64,000 nt of DNA. Source: Ignavigranum ruoffiae. GTDB lineage: Bacteria; Bacillota; Bacilli; Lactobacillales; Aerococcaceae. The notes under the pieces are model-generated. The model was not told where the DNA came from, did no database searches, and saw only the letters and a program-made list of their open reading frames with translations. Every line of letters starts with the position of its first letter. Position 1 is the stretch's first letter. The DNA lies in NCBI RefSeq assembly GCF_900110675.1, contig NZ_FOEN01000005.1, positions 1 through 64,000 of the forward strand. Reading direction: 5' to 3'. Both the position numbers and the translations under genes were made by a program. Positions 1-9,302 of the stretch are shown here, piece by piece.

Positions 1-229
1 CCAGTGTTCCTACCCGAGTAGTAAATTCTCGCTCATAATAGCCGTTTCTTTGACTTTGCCGACTTTTTGAACGTTCATACGCATCGGCTTGAATATATTC
101 TGTTCGTTGATTTTCCATCAATTGGTTGAAAACAGTAGTTAAAATCTTTTTAGAAACATCATCATTAACTGATCGTTCAATAATGTTTTGAACCTCTTCG
201 CTGTTCAGTGTAAAATGTACTTGGGTCAT
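1..229 (-). CDS. IS256-family (mutator-type) transposase, N-terminal part, cut by window edge
   Basis: The minus-strand reading frame starts at an ATG (227-229) preceded by a GAGGA ribosome binding site and stays open to the window edge, about 76 codons. It begins MTQVHFTLNSEEVQNIIERS and continues through VFNQLMENQRTEYIQADAYE, then RNGYYEREFTTRVGTL. This is the characteristic N-terminus of IS256-type transposases, DDE-family enzymes of about 390 residues that excise and insert their element by a copy-out circle route. The catalytic DDE residues lie outside the window, so I cannot say whether the copy is intact. Recognition of the family is from memory of the conserved N-terminus. Confidence 0.9.
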   Translation of the reverse strand, partial: MTQVHFTLNSEEVQNIIERSVNDDVSKKILTTVFNQLMENQRTEYIQADAYERSKSRQSQRNGYYEREFTTRVGTL

Positions 230-330
230 GTAAAGTCCTCATGGGTATGTTTTTGTGGTTAAAAACATTGTACCGTAAAAAGGGCTGCTACATGGCCTTT
301 TGTCTTTTACACAATTATATGGACTTTATC
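1..330 (-). mobile_element. IS256-like insertion sequence, one end with terminal inverted repeat
   Basis: The element's outer end lies at about 330. Bases 291-330, read on the minus strand, start GATAAAGTCC and continue with an A/T-rich stretch to GGCCATG, which resembles the terminal inverted repeat of IS256. The transposase start (229) lies about 100 bases inside this end, as in IS256. Bases 331-338 would be one copy of the 8-base target duplication typical of this family; the other copy and the other end are outside the window. The element sits immediately upstream of the copper operon promoter, separated by about 90 bases. Confidence 0.8.
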
Positions 331-423
331 CCAACTTGACTGATTCATTTAATAATATATTACTGACATTACAAAAAAGAATTTAGTATTGTATATAGGA
401 AAATTTATCCTAAATCATGCTTA

Positions 424-474
424 TTGACTTTGTTCGATTACAGTTGTAAACTAACCATAGAGTTTACACTTGTA
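424..474 (+). promoter_or_regulatory. copYA promoter with two cop boxes (CopY operators)
   Basis: Two perfect matches to the CopY operator TACANNTGTA lie at 439-448 (TACAGTTGTA) and 465-474 (TACACTTGTA), 16 bases apart, as in known enterococcal and streptococcal copper operons. A promoter-like pair TTGACT (424-429) and TAAACT (447-452) with a 17-base spacer overlaps the first box. Repressor bound there would block RNA polymerase, and copper should release it. The ribosome binding site GGAGGTG of copY follows at 510-516. Confidence 0.85.
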
Positions 475-522
475 AATTTAAATTTTAAATCTAATAAATA
501 ATTTATTTTGGAGGTGATGAAA

Positions 523-966
523 ATGCATCCAGCAACCGAAATTTCGATGGCCGAGCTAGAAATTATGCGCATTATCTGGGCTCAAAGTCCGGTTTCCAGT
601 CGAGAAATTATTGATATCGCCAGTCAAGTAAAAGATTGGAAAGAAGGCACGATTAAATCTTTGATTCATCGTTTATTGCAGAAAGAATTTATCGAACAAG
701 ATACCAGTCAACGGCCTTACTTGATCTCTGCTAAGATTTCTGCCGAAGAAGCGACTTGGTCCCGAATTGACGAAGAGTATGAGCAAGTCTGCGCCTGTGA
801 TCGGCAAGGTTTACTCCTTCATTTACTTAAACAAACAGAACTGAGTAAAGTCCATTGCCAAGAATTGATTCGTTTTTTAGAAGCTAAAGCCACCAAGGCA
901 CCTGAAAGCATTCGATGTCAGTGCCCACCTGGCCAATGTCGTTGTCATCATGCTCACGCCCACTAG
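523..966 (+). CDS. copY: CopY/BlaI-family copper-responsive repressor
   Basis: A 147-residue winged-helix repressor of the BlaI/MecI/CopY family. The N-terminal half ([20 protein letters not shown], then a [15 protein letters not shown] recognition region) is the DNA-binding domain. The C-terminus carries the CopY metal motif C-x-C-x4-C-x-C at residues 132-141 ([10 protein letters not shown]) followed by a histidine-rich tail HHAHAH. In known CopY proteins, zinc at these cysteines keeps the repressor on DNA and Cu(I) displaces it. I chose the ATG at 523 because GGAGGTG lies six bases upstream; an in-frame TTG at 508 and ATG at 517 overlap or crowd that site. The gene heads a two-gene operon with copA and is expected to repress itself through the upstream cop boxes. 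Confidence 0.93.
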   Translation: MHPATEISMAELEIMRIIWAQSPVSSREIIDIASQVKDWKEGTIKSLIHRLLQKEFIEQDTSQRPYLISAKISAEEATWSRIDEEYEQVCACDRQGLLLHLLKQTELSKVHCQELIRFLEAKATKAPESIRCQCPPGQCRCHHAHAH

Positions 967-997
967 CTCGATGTTACATAGAAAGGAAGTGACTCTG

Positions 998-3484
998 ATG
1001 GAAAAAATTCGTTTTGATGTTGAAGGAATGCACTGCGCTTCCTGTGCCCAAACGATTGAAAGAGGTCTAAAGAAACAAGCAGGTGTTGAAGAGGCTTCCG
1101 TAAATCTATTAAGTGAGGAAGCCTGGGTCAGCTTTGATCCCCATCGTATTCAAGCCAAGGATTTACAAGACGTTGTTGATAATCTAGGTTATCAACTAAT
1201 TCTCCCTCAAGCTCAACAAGATCAGGATCAAACAGCTACTCAAATCCAACACTATAATATAGAAGGAATGCATTGCGCTTCCTGCGCCCAAACCATCGAA
1301 AAAGCTGTCAACCAGCTGGATGAAGTCGATCAAGCTCAAGTCAATCTGGCCAATGAAACTTTAAGCGTTCATTGGAAAAATCAAGCCCAATCTCAACGAG
1401 TGGTCGACACCGTCGCCGATGCCGGTTATCAGGCTCAATTACAAGAAGATAATGTTCAATCCTATCAAAAAAAACGCCAACGTAAATTAGTCCAACAAGA
1501 TCAAGAAAAACACAAACTCATCTGGATGACCCTTTTACTCATCCCGCTTGTCCTGATTGCCATGGGTCCCATGCTTGGTTTGAGCTTGCCAGCTTTTATT
1601 GATCCGATGCACTCGCCAAAAACCTATGCCCTCGTTCAAGCCATATTGACGACTGGCATTATGTTTATGGCCCGGCAAACGTTCACGATGGGACTCAAAG
1701 CTTTATTTAAAGGCCACCCTAATATGGATTCGCTAGTGGCCTTAGGTACATTGGCTGCCTACTTACAAGGCTTATTTACCACGGTTGGCCTGTGGCTGAA
1801 TGACTCAGCTCAGTCAGAACATCCCGTCTTATATTTTGAATCTGCTGGCATGATTCTGGTCTTAATCGGCTTAGGTAACTATCTAGAAAATCGGGCCAAG
1901 CATAAGACCAGTCAAGCGATTGAATCGCTGATGGACTTGAGTCCACAGACTGCCCATCTAGTAAAAGGTCCCCAAGACATCGTTGATGTCCCCACTGAAA
2001 AACTTAAGGTAGGGGACCGAGTCTTAGTGAAACCTGGCGAAAGAATCCCGCTCGATGGTCGCATTGTCCAAGGGCAAAGTAGCGTCGACGAATCGATGTT
2101 AACAGGCGAAAGTTTACCCGTTGAAAAACAAACAGATGACAAAGTTACTGGTGGCTCTTTCAACCAATCTGGTTCTTTCCAATTTGAAGTGACGCGTGTC
2201 GGTCAAGATACCACCCTGGCGCAGATTATTCGCTTAGTTCAAGATGCCCAATCCACTAAGGCCCCTATCGCTCGTCTCGCTGATACAATTTCGGCTTATT
2301 TCGTTCCCATTGTCATGACTCTGGCTGTCTTAGCGGCGGGTTACTGGTATTTCCTAGGGGGCCAATCGCTGAATTTCGCACTCAATATTCTGATTAGTGT
2401 CCTCATTATCGCCTGTCCCTGTGCCCTAGGCCTAGCGACACCGACCGCCATGATGGTAGGTATTGGCAATGCAGCCAATAAAGGCATCCTTATTAAGAGC
2501 GGACAGGCCCTCGAACAGATTCAGCAAGCTGATGTCATCCTGCTTGATAAGACGGGAACCATCACCCAAGGTAAACCAAAAGTACAAGCTTTCCACATTG
2601 TCCCAGAATATCAAGACCAGGAAACAGAAATCTTAACCTGGATTGCTTCCGCGGAGAATCAGTCAGAACATCCATTGGCCCAAGCTATTGTCCAATTCGC
2701 CCATGATCAAGAACTTGACTTAAGTGAGATCGATCATTTCCAAGCCGAAACAGGTCAAGGTATTCAAGCTGAAGTTAAACACAATGTAATCTACATTGGT
2801 AAGCAGGATTATATTGCTCAACATGCCACCATTCCGCAAAGCTACTTAGACCAAGCCAATGAAGCGAGCCAGCAAGGATTAACCACAATTTATGTGGCTT
2901 TAGCAGAAAAATTTGTAGCCAGCCTTAATTTGGGTGATCAAATCAAAGAAACTTCACTGGCTGCCATTCAAGATTTGCAAGATCGCCATTTAGAATTAGT
3001 GATGTTAACGGGGGATAATCAACAAACGGCCGAAGCGATTGGTCAACAACTTCACCTCGATCGAGTCATTGCAAATGTTCTCCCTGCCGATAAGGCAAAC
3101 GTTGTGAAAGACTTACAAGCTCAAGGCAAAAAAGTGCTAATGGTTGGTGATGGAATCAACGACTCTCCAGCCCTGGTTCAAGCCGACATTGGTCTCGCTA
3201 TTGGTTCTGGCGCCGATATTGCGGTGGAAGCCGCTGATGTGATTCTGGTTCATAGTGATCTCGCCGATATTGTTGAAACTTTTAACTTGAGTCAAGCTAC
3301 TATTCGCAATGTCAAACAAAACCTCTTTTGGGCGTTTATCTATAATATTATCGGTATTCCATTGGCGATGGGCTTCTTCTATGCTTTTGGGGGTCATCTG
3401 TTAAATCCAATGGTCGCCGCCGCAGCCATGAGTCTATCCTCAGTATCGGTTGTCCTCAATGCGCTAAGATTACGCCGGGCCTAA
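998..3484 (+). CDS. copA: Copper-translocating P1B-type ATPase (Cu(I) exporter)
   Basis: An 828-residue membrane ATPase. Two N-terminal heavy-metal-binding domains each carry GMHCASC (cysteines 13/16 and 93/96). The membrane metal site CPC is at residues 473-475, the phosphorylated aspartate is Asp517 in DKTGT, and an SEHP motif and the hinge [10 protein letters not shown] follow. The last two membrane segments contain YN and MSLSS motifs typical of Cu(I)/Ag(I) exporters of subgroup P1B-1. Expected role: ATP-driven copper efflux across the plasma membrane. The start at 998 follows AAAGGAAG by eight bases; an upstream in-frame start at 950 would lie inside copY. No separate copZ chaperone gene follows, and the double metal-binding N-terminus may serve that role (inference). 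Confidence 0.95.
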   Translation: MEKIRFDVEGMHCASCAQTIERGLKKQAGVEEASVNLLSEEAWVSFDPHRIQAKDLQDVVDNLGYQLILPQAQQDQDQTATQIQHYNIEGMHCASCAQTIEKAVNQLDEVDQAQVNLANETLSVHWKNQAQSQRVVDTVADAGYQAQLQEDNVQSYQKKRQRKLVQQDQEKHKLIWMTLLLIPLVLIAMGPMLGLSLPAFIDPMHSPKTYALVQAILTTGIMFMARQTFTMGLKALFKGHPNMDSLVALGTLAAYLQGLFTTVGLWLNDSAQSEHPVLYFESAGMILVLIGLGNYLENRAKHKTSQAIESLMDLSPQTAHLVKGPQDIVDVPTEKLKVGDRVLVKPGERIPLDGRIVQGQSSVDESMLTGESLPVEKQTDDKVTGGSFNQSGSFQFEVTRVGQDTTLAQIIRLVQDAQSTKAPIARLADTISAYFVPIVMTLAVLAAGYWYFLGGQSLNFALNILISVLIIACPCALGLATPTAMMVGIGNAANKGILIKSGQALEQIQQADVILLDKTGTITQGKPKVQAFHIVPEYQDQETEILTWIASAENQSEHPLAQAIVQFAHDQELDLSEIDHFQAETGQGIQAEVKHNVIYIGKQDYIAQHATIPQSYLDQANEASQQGLTTIYVALAEKFVASLNLGDQIKETSLAAIQDLQDRHLELVMLTGDNQQTAEAIGQQLHLDRVIANVLPADKANVVKDLQAQGKKVLMVGDGINDSPALVQADIGLAIGSGADIAVEAADVILVHSDLADIVETFNLSQATIRNVKQNLFWAFIYNIIGIPLAMGFFYAFGGHLLNPMVAAAAMSLSSVSVVLNALRLRRA

Positions 3485-3780
3485 GTGAATCTACTAGGTC
3501 GCTCAAAGCCTGAGTCCAATTAATATTTTCTCTAATGGTATTGAAGGGCCAAAGACGGCCTTTCAACAAAAGATCATAATTTTAATAAAATGAATCCTTG
3601 TTCTAGTGGCAAAGATTGCTCAATTGATAATTTTTTCAATAAAGCAATCTACAAGTCGCACTCGATAACGGTGTGATTTAGCTTAGAATGGGGATTCTTT
3701 TTTATATGTATGAGGATAATGTCTGCTGAGCAAGAAGGCGGATATTCGGCTGAATCCTTTGGCAATTGCTCGCTTAGGTG
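3485..3780. other. Intergenic region after copA with hairpins, no gene
   Basis: No convincing coding sequence is visible. A 10-base stem (3541-3550 with 3557-3566, loop AAAGAC) follows copA but lacks a clear T-run, so it is only a possible terminator. A second inverted repeat GATTGCT/AGCAATC spans 3614-3649. A short stem AGAAT-GGGG-ATTCT (3685-3698) runs directly into a T-tract ending at about 3702 and is the better terminator candidate for the copper operon. Confidence 0.45.
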
Positions 3781-3809
3781 TTGAGTCCCTAGGAGCCAAT
3801 GGTTATAAT
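3781..3809 (+). promoter_or_regulatory. Promoter of ndt-ppx-ppk gene group
   Basis: TTGAGT at 3781-3786 and a perfect TATAAT at 3804-3809 are separated by 17 bases. Transcription would start near 3816, just ahead of the AAGGAG ribosome binding site (3828-3833) for the deoxyribosyltransferase gene. Its position excludes in-frame starts upstream of 3840. Confidence 0.7.
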
Positions 3810-3839
3810 ACAAGTAGATTAGTGATGAAGGAGTGCCCT

Positions 3840-4325
3840 ATGACTAAAATCTATTTTGCCAGTCCCTTATTTAGTGAAGGTGAATTGGCTTATAACCGAT
3901 ATGTTAAAGATTTAATTTTACAACATTATCCTCAACTTCAGGTTCACCTACCGCAAGAAGTTGAATCGATTAACGATAAACAAGCCTATGCTGATTCTGT
4001 CATGATTGCCCAAGCTGATACCCAAGCGGTCTTAGATAGTGACTTAGTGATTGCTGTCTTAGATGGCTTAGTGATCGATCCTGGCGTGGCCTCAGAGATT
4101 GGAATTGCCTTCCAAGCAGGTATTCCAATTATTGGATTGTATACAGACTCTCGTCAACAAGGTGCTGAACATCCGCAGAAGATTGCTGCCCTGAAAGAAC
4201 TTGCCGAGTCCCAATTCTCCTATATTAATCTTTATACGGTAGGACTCATCAAACAAAAAGGGCAAATTGTTGGTTCCAGCCAAGCACTCATTGATGTCTT
4301 AGCTGATTATATTAACCAGTCTTAG
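3840..4325 (+). CDS. Nucleoside 2-deoxyribosyltransferase family protein
   Basis: A 161-residue protein beginning MTKIYFASPLFSEGELAYN, the hallmark start of the nucleoside 2-deoxyribosyltransferase family, whose usual length is about 160 residues. The nucleophile region is seen as DPGVASEIGIAF, where the glutamate forms the deoxyribosyl intermediate. Enzymes of this family move 2-deoxyribose between purine and pyrimidine bases in nucleotide salvage in the cytoplasm. The start at 3840 has AAGGAG six bases upstream, and a promoter lies within the longer open frame that begins at 3759. It precedes ppx by 11 bases, so the two are probably co-transcribed. Some family members hydrolyse nucleoside or nucleotide N-glycosidic bonds instead, so the exact substrate is uncertain. 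Confidence 0.85.
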   Translation: MTKIYFASPLFSEGELAYNRYVKDLILQHYPQLQVHLPQEVESINDKQAYADSVMIAQADTQAVLDSDLVIAVLDGLVIDPGVASEIGIAFQAGIPIIGLYTDSRQQGAEHPQKIAALKELAESQFSYINLYTVGLIKQKGQIVGSSQALIDVLADYINQS

Positions 4326-4336
4326 AAAGGGATGCC

Positions 4337-5890
4337 ATGCACACAGAAAGACTCGCTATTATTGATATAGGTTCCAATACCATCCGTCTGGTAATTTACG
4401 GAATCAACCGTTACTTTGATATTGAAGAACTCCACAATGTAAAAACACCAGCCCGTTTGGCCGAATTCCTCCATGAGAAAAAAGGCCAGACGATTCTCGA
4501 CCAAGCTGGCATTGACCGGGTTATTATGACCTTGAATAGCTTTAAACAAGTGATGCGCCGTTTCCAAGTGGATACGGTCAAAGCCATGGCTACCGCAGCC
4601 ATTCGTCAATCCAGCAACCAAAAAGAAATTCTTGCAGCGATTGATCAAGCCACCGGCATCCAGGTTGAACTGTTAAGTGAACAACAAGAAGCTGAATATG
4701 GTCAATACGCAGTAAACTATACTATGAATGTCCACGATGCGATTACCATTGATATGGGCGGGGCGAGTACCGAAGTGACGCTCTTTAAAGATAAAGAGAT
4801 GGTTGCTTACCATAGTTTCCCCTTCGGGACCGTTAGCCTGAAAGATCGCTTCTTTAACGGCAAAAGTCACAATGACCGTAAAGCCATTGATAAGACCAGC
4901 GCCTTCTTAAAAGATGCTTTCAAGAGTCTTCCTTGGTTAAAGAAAAGTAAGTTACCTCTGATTGCTATCGGAGGTTCAGCCCGGAACGTGGCCAATGTCC
5001 ACCAGCGGATGACGGCTTACCCGATGGCCGGTCTTCATGGCTATCCAATGACCAACGACAACTTATTAACCACTTTGAATTTATTCCTGGAGACCGAAGC
5101 AGAGAATCTTTCTGATATCGATGGACTCTCTAATGACCGGGTCGATATCATCGTTCCAGCTAATCTGGCTTTCCTCGAGTCAATGAATGTCATCAAAGCC
5201 CCTGAAATGTTAATTTCAAGTCAAGGGATCCGAGAGGGGATTATCCTTTACCATATTAATACCACCTACAATATGCCACTCGATAATCAACAGATTCGCG
5301 TACGCACGGTCCAACAACTGATGCGCAATCTGCCGATGAATGATTTCGGCGCCTACTTAAGGGTTGATTTTACCATTAATCTCTATCTACAAGCTTGTCG
5401 TCTAGGTATCTTTGAATACGATTATGAACAACATGTCGAATTAGAATTCGCAGCTTATCTCTATCGAGTCGGAGCTTTCATTAGTAGTGAAGCCGATTCT
5501 CACCACACTTTCTACTTAATTTCCAATATGAATCTGCTCGGATTTACCCATAAACGTCGCTTACGTCTTGCTCTCTTAGCTAGTTATAAGAACCGTTCTT
5601 TACTCATGCAATTCTTAGAAGATTTCGCTGATTGGTTAAGTCTAGAAGAAGTTGATCTAATGATTGCCATGGGGGGCTTAATTAAATTCGCTGCTGCCTT
5701 AAATGATTCGAAGACCAACCCAATTAATCAACTGAAACTTGAACGGATTAAGGATGACCAACTTGAACTTAAGATCTATCATGATCGTCCAGTCTTAGCA
5801 GAACAGTACCGAACCCAACGTCACAAGAAGCATATTGAACGTAGTCTCAATGCCCAGGTCGCTCTTAATTTTATTCAACAACAACCATAA
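4337..5890 (+). CDS. ppx: Ppx/GppA family exopolyphosphatase
   Basis: A 517-residue protein of the ASKHA fold. Residues 8-20 (IIDIGSNTIRLVI) form the first phosphate-binding motif, a second motif reads TIDMGGASTEVTLF near residue 138, and IAIGGSARN follows. The C-terminal third resembles the helical HD-like domain of longer Ppx proteins. The family releases orthophosphate from the ends of polyphosphate or dephosphorylates pppGpp. The next gene is polyphosphate kinase, 21 bases downstream, so polyphosphate is the likely substrate. A ribosome binding site AAAGGGATG precedes the ATG. Confidence 0.9.
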   Translation: MHTERLAIIDIGSNTIRLVIYGINRYFDIEELHNVKTPARLAEFLHEKKGQTILDQAGIDRVIMTLNSFKQVMRRFQVDTVKAMATAAIRQSSNQKEILAAIDQATGIQVELLSEQQEAEYGQYAVNYTMNVHDAITIDMGGASTEVTLFKDKEMVAYHSFPFGTVSLKDRFFNGKSHNDRKAIDKTSAFLKDAFKSLPWLKKSKLPLIAIGGSARNVANVHQRMTAYPMAGLHGYPMTNDNLLTTLNLFLETEAENLSDIDGLSNDRVDIIVPANLAFLESMNVIKAPEMLISSQGIREGIILYHINTTYNMPLDNQQIRVRTVQQLMRNLPMNDFGAYLRVDFTINLYLQACRLGIFEYDYEQHVELEFAAYLYRVGAFISSEADSHHTFYLISNMNLLGFTHKRRLRLALLASYKNRSLLMQFLEDFADWLSLEEVDLMIAMGGLIKFAAALNDSKTNPINQLKLERIKDDQLELKIYHDRPVLAEQYRTQRHKKHIERSLNAQVALNFIQQQP

Positions 5891-5911
5891 TAAAAATAAA
5901 GGAGTATCAGC

Positions 5912-8128
5912 ATGAACGCGGATAATTTAACCGAACAAATCGAAGAACCTAACCTTAATCAGTCTTTGGAAGAAGCTTTTGAAGATCCTAGTCTTTATTT
6001 TAATCGTGAACTTTCCTGGTTAGACTTTAATTATCGTGTGATTGAAGAGGCCTTAGATCCAGAAAATCCGATTCTGGAACAATTGAATTTCTTAGCGATC
6101 GCTAGCTCCAACTTGGACGAATTCTTCATGGTGCGTGTCGCTGGAGTTTATGACCAATTAGCCGCCGGCATAGAATTAGCAGAAACTAAGACCATGATGT
6201 CCCCTGACCAACTACTCAGCGCCATCTCTGAGAAAAATCACGAGAACGTCCGCATTCAATACGAACGATATCATGAACTCAAGGAGAAAATCATTCCCTT
6301 AGGTTATGAAATCAAATCTATGAAACAACTGACAGCAGATGAGATGGCTGAAGCAACCCTTTACTTTAAGAACTTCGTCCAACCCACCCTTTCACCTTTA
6401 GGAGTCGATGCTTACCGGCCATTCCCTCATTTAAATAACAAGGTGATTAATATTCTGGTGAACTTGACCGAATCACGGACGAGTAAGAAAGGCAATATTA
6501 AGACAACGGATCGTTATGCAATTGTGCCCATTCCAGCTTTATTAGGTCATTATAAAGTCTTCCAGATTGGATCAACCAAGACCGTCGTATTGATTGAAGA
6601 TTTGATTATTCATTTCCTTGATGTGCTCTTCGATGGCATGACTATTAATTATGCCTATCCTTTCCGTATTACCCGAAATGCTGATTTCGATATTATTGAA
6701 GACGATGCAGCCGACTTATTAATTCTGATTGAAGATTATATTAAACAACGGAAGAATGGTCGAGCTATCCGCATTGAGATTGATACTAGTTATCTACCAG
6801 AAGAACGCAAAGTCGCTGGTAATTATCTGAAAGAAACACTGGAAGTCGAAGATCGGGCCATGTATCTGATTAATGGGCCGCTCGATTTAACCTTCCTCTT
6901 TGGTCTGCATGATCTGATTGGCGAAGACCATCCAGAAGAACTTTATCCGCCGTTTACCCCTTATCTGAATCCGAATCATCTTGGTGAGAAACTTTATCAA
7001 GAAATTGCCAAGCATGATGTCTTTATTCATCCACCTTATATGTCATTCGATCCGGTGGTTTCTTTCGTCCAACATGCTGCCGAAGATCCTCAAACGGTAT
7101 CTATTAAACAAACCTTGTATCGCGTATCCAAAAATTCGCCAATTATTGCTGCCTTAAAGAAAGCAGCTGACAATGGTAAAGAAGTTACCGTCTTGGTCGA
7201 ATTAAAGGCTCGTTTTGATGAATCTAATAACGTCTATTGGGCACGGGAATTGGAAGAAGCAGGCTGTCACGTTCTCTATGGCGTCTCTGAATTAAAGACC
7301 CACAGCAAAATTACCATGGTAATCCGCAAGGAAGGCAACCAAATTCGTCGTTATGTCCACTTAGGAACTGGGAATTATAATGACAAGACGGCCAAAATCT
7401 ATACCGATATGGGCGTCTTCACCGCCAATCCGCAAATTGGTGACGATGCTACTAAATTCTTTAATTATCTGAGTGGTTATACCGACAGACCTCATTATAC
7501 CCATTTACATGTGAGTCCTTTCGCCATTCGTGATTCATTGATGGACTTTATCGAAGAAGAAATTGACTTCCATAAAGCTTATCAGAACGGTCGCATTGTT
7601 GCTAAGATGAACTCACTAACCGATAAACCATTAATTAAGAAACTCTATCAAGCCAGTCAAGCCGGGGTGAAAGTCGAACTGATTGTACGGGGAATTTGTT
7701 GCTTGAAGCCAGGGATTCCAGGCATCTCCGAAAATATTCAAGTCCGCAGTATTGTCGGCCGCTTCCTTGAACATCCGCGGATCTATTACTTTAACCGGAA
7801 TAATGAAGGTCACTTGTTCTTGTCCTCAGCGGATATGATGACTCGAAACATGGTGAACCGGGTCGAAATCGAATTCCCAATTCTCGACGAGAAGATTAAA
7901 CGACAAATCATTGAAATTCTTGATGCTCAATTGAATGATACTATGAAGGCTCGCGAATTACAGATGACAGGCGAATACATCCGTCCAGATCGGACTAAAG
8001 TTCAGCTAAATAGTCACGATAAGATGATGGAATACGCTAACCAAATGCAAGCCGAACTTAATAAAACCCAAGAGAAAAAACAAGAAAAGAAATCTTGGTT
8101 TGATCGGATTCTTCGTCGTTTCCGCTAA
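5912..8128 (+). CDS. ppk: Polyphosphate kinase 1
   Basis: A 738-residue cytoplasmic enzyme that reversibly polymerises the gamma-phosphate of ATP into polyphosphate. Family signatures are the N-terminal YFNRELSWLDFNYRV and SSNLDEFFMVRVAGV, and the phospholipase-D-like active site with the phospho-accepting histidine in ELKTHSKITMV (His464) and HLGTGNYND. The length is normal for Firmicutes PPK1. The ribosome binding site AAAGGAG lies nine bases before the ATG. It is co-transcribed with ppx, so synthesis and degradation of polyphosphate are co-expressed; the operon ends in a strong hairpin at 8146-8196. Confidence 0.95.
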   Translation: MNADNLTEQIEEPNLNQSLEEAFEDPSLYFNRELSWLDFNYRVIEEALDPENPILEQLNFLAIASSNLDEFFMVRVAGVYDQLAAGIELAETKTMMSPDQLLSAISEKNHENVRIQYERYHELKEKIIPLGYEIKSMKQLTADEMAEATLYFKNFVQPTLSPLGVDAYRPFPHLNNKVINILVNLTESRTSKKGNIKTTDRYAIVPIPALLGHYKVFQIGSTKTVVLIEDLIIHFLDVLFDGMTINYAYPFRITRNADFDIIEDDAADLLILIEDYIKQRKNGRAIRIEIDTSYLPEERKVAGNYLKETLEVEDRAMYLINGPLDLTFLFGLHDLIGEDHPEELYPPFTPYLNPNHLGEKLYQEIAKHDVFIHPPYMSFDPVVSFVQHAAEDPQTVSIKQTLYRVSKNSPIIAALKKAADNGKEVTVLVELKARFDESNNVYWARELEEAGCHVLYGVSELKTHSKITMVIRKEGNQIRRYVHLGTGNYNDKTAKIYTDMGVFTANPQIGDDATKFFNYLSGYTDRPHYTHLHVSPFAIRDSLMDFIEEEIDFHKAYQNGRIVAKMNSLTDKPLIKKLYQASQAGVKVELIVRGICCLKPGIPGISENIQVRSIVGRFLEHPRIYYFNRNNEGHLFLSSADMMTRNMVNRVEIEFPILDEKIKRQIIEILDAQLNDTMKARELQMTGEYIRPDRTKVQLNSHDKMMEYANQMQAELNKTQEKKQEKKSWFDRILRRFR

Positions 8129-8145
8129 TTGAGATTCATCCCAAA

Positions 8146-8196
8146 TAAATAAGACCTAGGATCGAGCAATCATTGCTTGAACTTAGGTCTTATTTA
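8146..8196 (+). terminator. Rho-independent terminator after ppk
   Basis: A perfect 13-base inverted repeat (8146-8158 with 8184-8196) has A/T-rich outer arms, so it could work in both directions between the convergent ppk and guaC genes. The loop contains a smaller AGCAAT/ATTGCT repeat. Confidence 0.8.
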
Positions 8197-8239
8197 CTTT
8201 AGCTAGATAGGGAAAAACCTAAATCATTATGATTTCGAC

Positions 8240-8282
8240 AAAAAAACGAGCAGAGCTTAGTCTAACGACCAAACTCCACTCG
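8240..8282 (-). terminator. Rho-independent terminator of the guaC transcript
   Basis: On the minus strand a 16-pair stem (arms 8267-8282 and 8247-8262, loop GTTA) is followed by seven T residues (8240-8246 read as A on plus). Several pairs are G-U that exist only in minus-strand RNA, which fixes the direction. It lies 19 bases after the guaC stop. Confidence 0.85.
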
Positions 8283-8300
8283 AAATATTAGTTTTAATGC

Positions 8301-9275
8301 TTAATAATCCCCATTGAAGATTGAATTACGGACGATGACATAATCTACTTTGCGTAAATCAGCCAATTTATTCCCACCAGCATAGGAAATTGATGATTGT
8401 AAGTCTTGTTGCATCTCAATCAAGGTATCAGCTAGATGACCTCGTGTTGGAATTAACTCAATCTTACCTTCAACGTTCTTGCGGGTTCCTTTTTGATATT
8501 CGGAAGCTGAACCAAAGTATTCTTTAAAGAGTTGTCCGTCCACTTCACGAGAGCTCCCTGGACTTTCAATATGGGCAGCCAGCAGAGAACCAATCATGAC
8601 CATCGTAGCGCCAAAACGAATGGACTTAGCAATGTCCCCATGTTGACGGATCCCCCCATCACAGATAATTGGCTTACTTGCTGATTTAGCACAATTTCTA
8701 ATGGCAGCCAATTGCCAACCCGCTGTACCAAAGCCGGTCTTTAACTTGGTAATACATACGCGACCTGGGCCAACCCCCACCTTAGTGGCATCGGCTCCGG
8801 CATATTCTAAGTCGCGCACGGCTTCTGGCGTAGCCACATTTCCTGCAATCAGGAAACTTTCTGGCAGATATTCTTTAATGAAGCGAATCATATCCATCAC
8901 ATCTTCAGAATGACCGTGGGCCACATCGATGGTGATATATTCGGGGATAATCTTCTCATCGGCCAGTTCACGAACGAAATCAAATTCATGGGGTTTAATC
9001 CCAATTGAGATGGAGGCAAATAGACCCTTGTCGTGCATCTTTTGGATAAATGGTTTGCGCGCTGCTTCATCAAAGCGATGCATAATGTAGAAATAGTCAT
9101 TCTCAGCAAACCAGACCGCTAATTCTTCATTAATCACTGTTTGCATGTTGGCTGGCACCACCGGAATTTTGAATGTCCGTGGACCAAATTTAACGCGGGT
9201 ATCACATTCAGACCGCGAATGAACAATACATTTGTTGGGAATCAGTTGGACGTTCTCATAATCGAATAGTTCCAT
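8301..9275 (-). CDS. guaC: GMP reductase
   Basis: A 324-residue TIM-barrel enzyme of the IMPDH/GMPR family that converts GMP to IMP with NADPH and release of ammonia, returning guanine nucleotides to the purine pool. The catalytic cysteine is Cys174 in [15 protein letters not shown]. The absence of CBS domains and the [18 protein letters not shown]-terminal motif separate it from IMP dehydrogenase. Length matches Gram-positive GuaC (about 325). The ribosome binding site AAAGGAG lies about 11 bases upstream. It begins 27 bases after the ABC-F gene on the same strand and is probably co-transcribed with it; it ends at the terminator 8240-8282. Confidence 0.95.
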   Translation of the reverse strand: MELFDYENVQLIPNKCIVHSRSECDTRVKFGPRTFKIPVVPANMQTVINEELAVWFAENDYFYIMHRFDEAARKPFIQKMHDKGLFASISIGIKPHEFDFVRELADEKIIPEYITIDVAHGHSEDVMDMIRFIKEYLPESFLIAGNVATPEAVRDLEYAGADATKVGVGPGRVCITKLKTGFGTAGWQLAAIRNCAKSASKPIICDGGIRQHGDIAKSIRFGATMVMIGSLLAAHIESPGSSREVDGQLFKEYFGSASEYQKGTRKNVEGKIELIPTRGHLADTLIEMQQDLQSSISYAGGNKLADLRKVDYVIVRNSIFNGDY

Positions 9276-9302
9276 TATTTATAAAACTCCTTTAAATCAT
9301 CC

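Noticed and set aside
1912-2163. Open frames antisense to copA and similar overlaps elsewhere
   Set aside because: They lie opposite well-recognised genes, lack start signals and have no protein-like features.
3541-3566. Strong terminator directly after copA
   Set aside because: The stem is good but no T-run follows on either strand; kept only as a hairpin within the intergenic entry.
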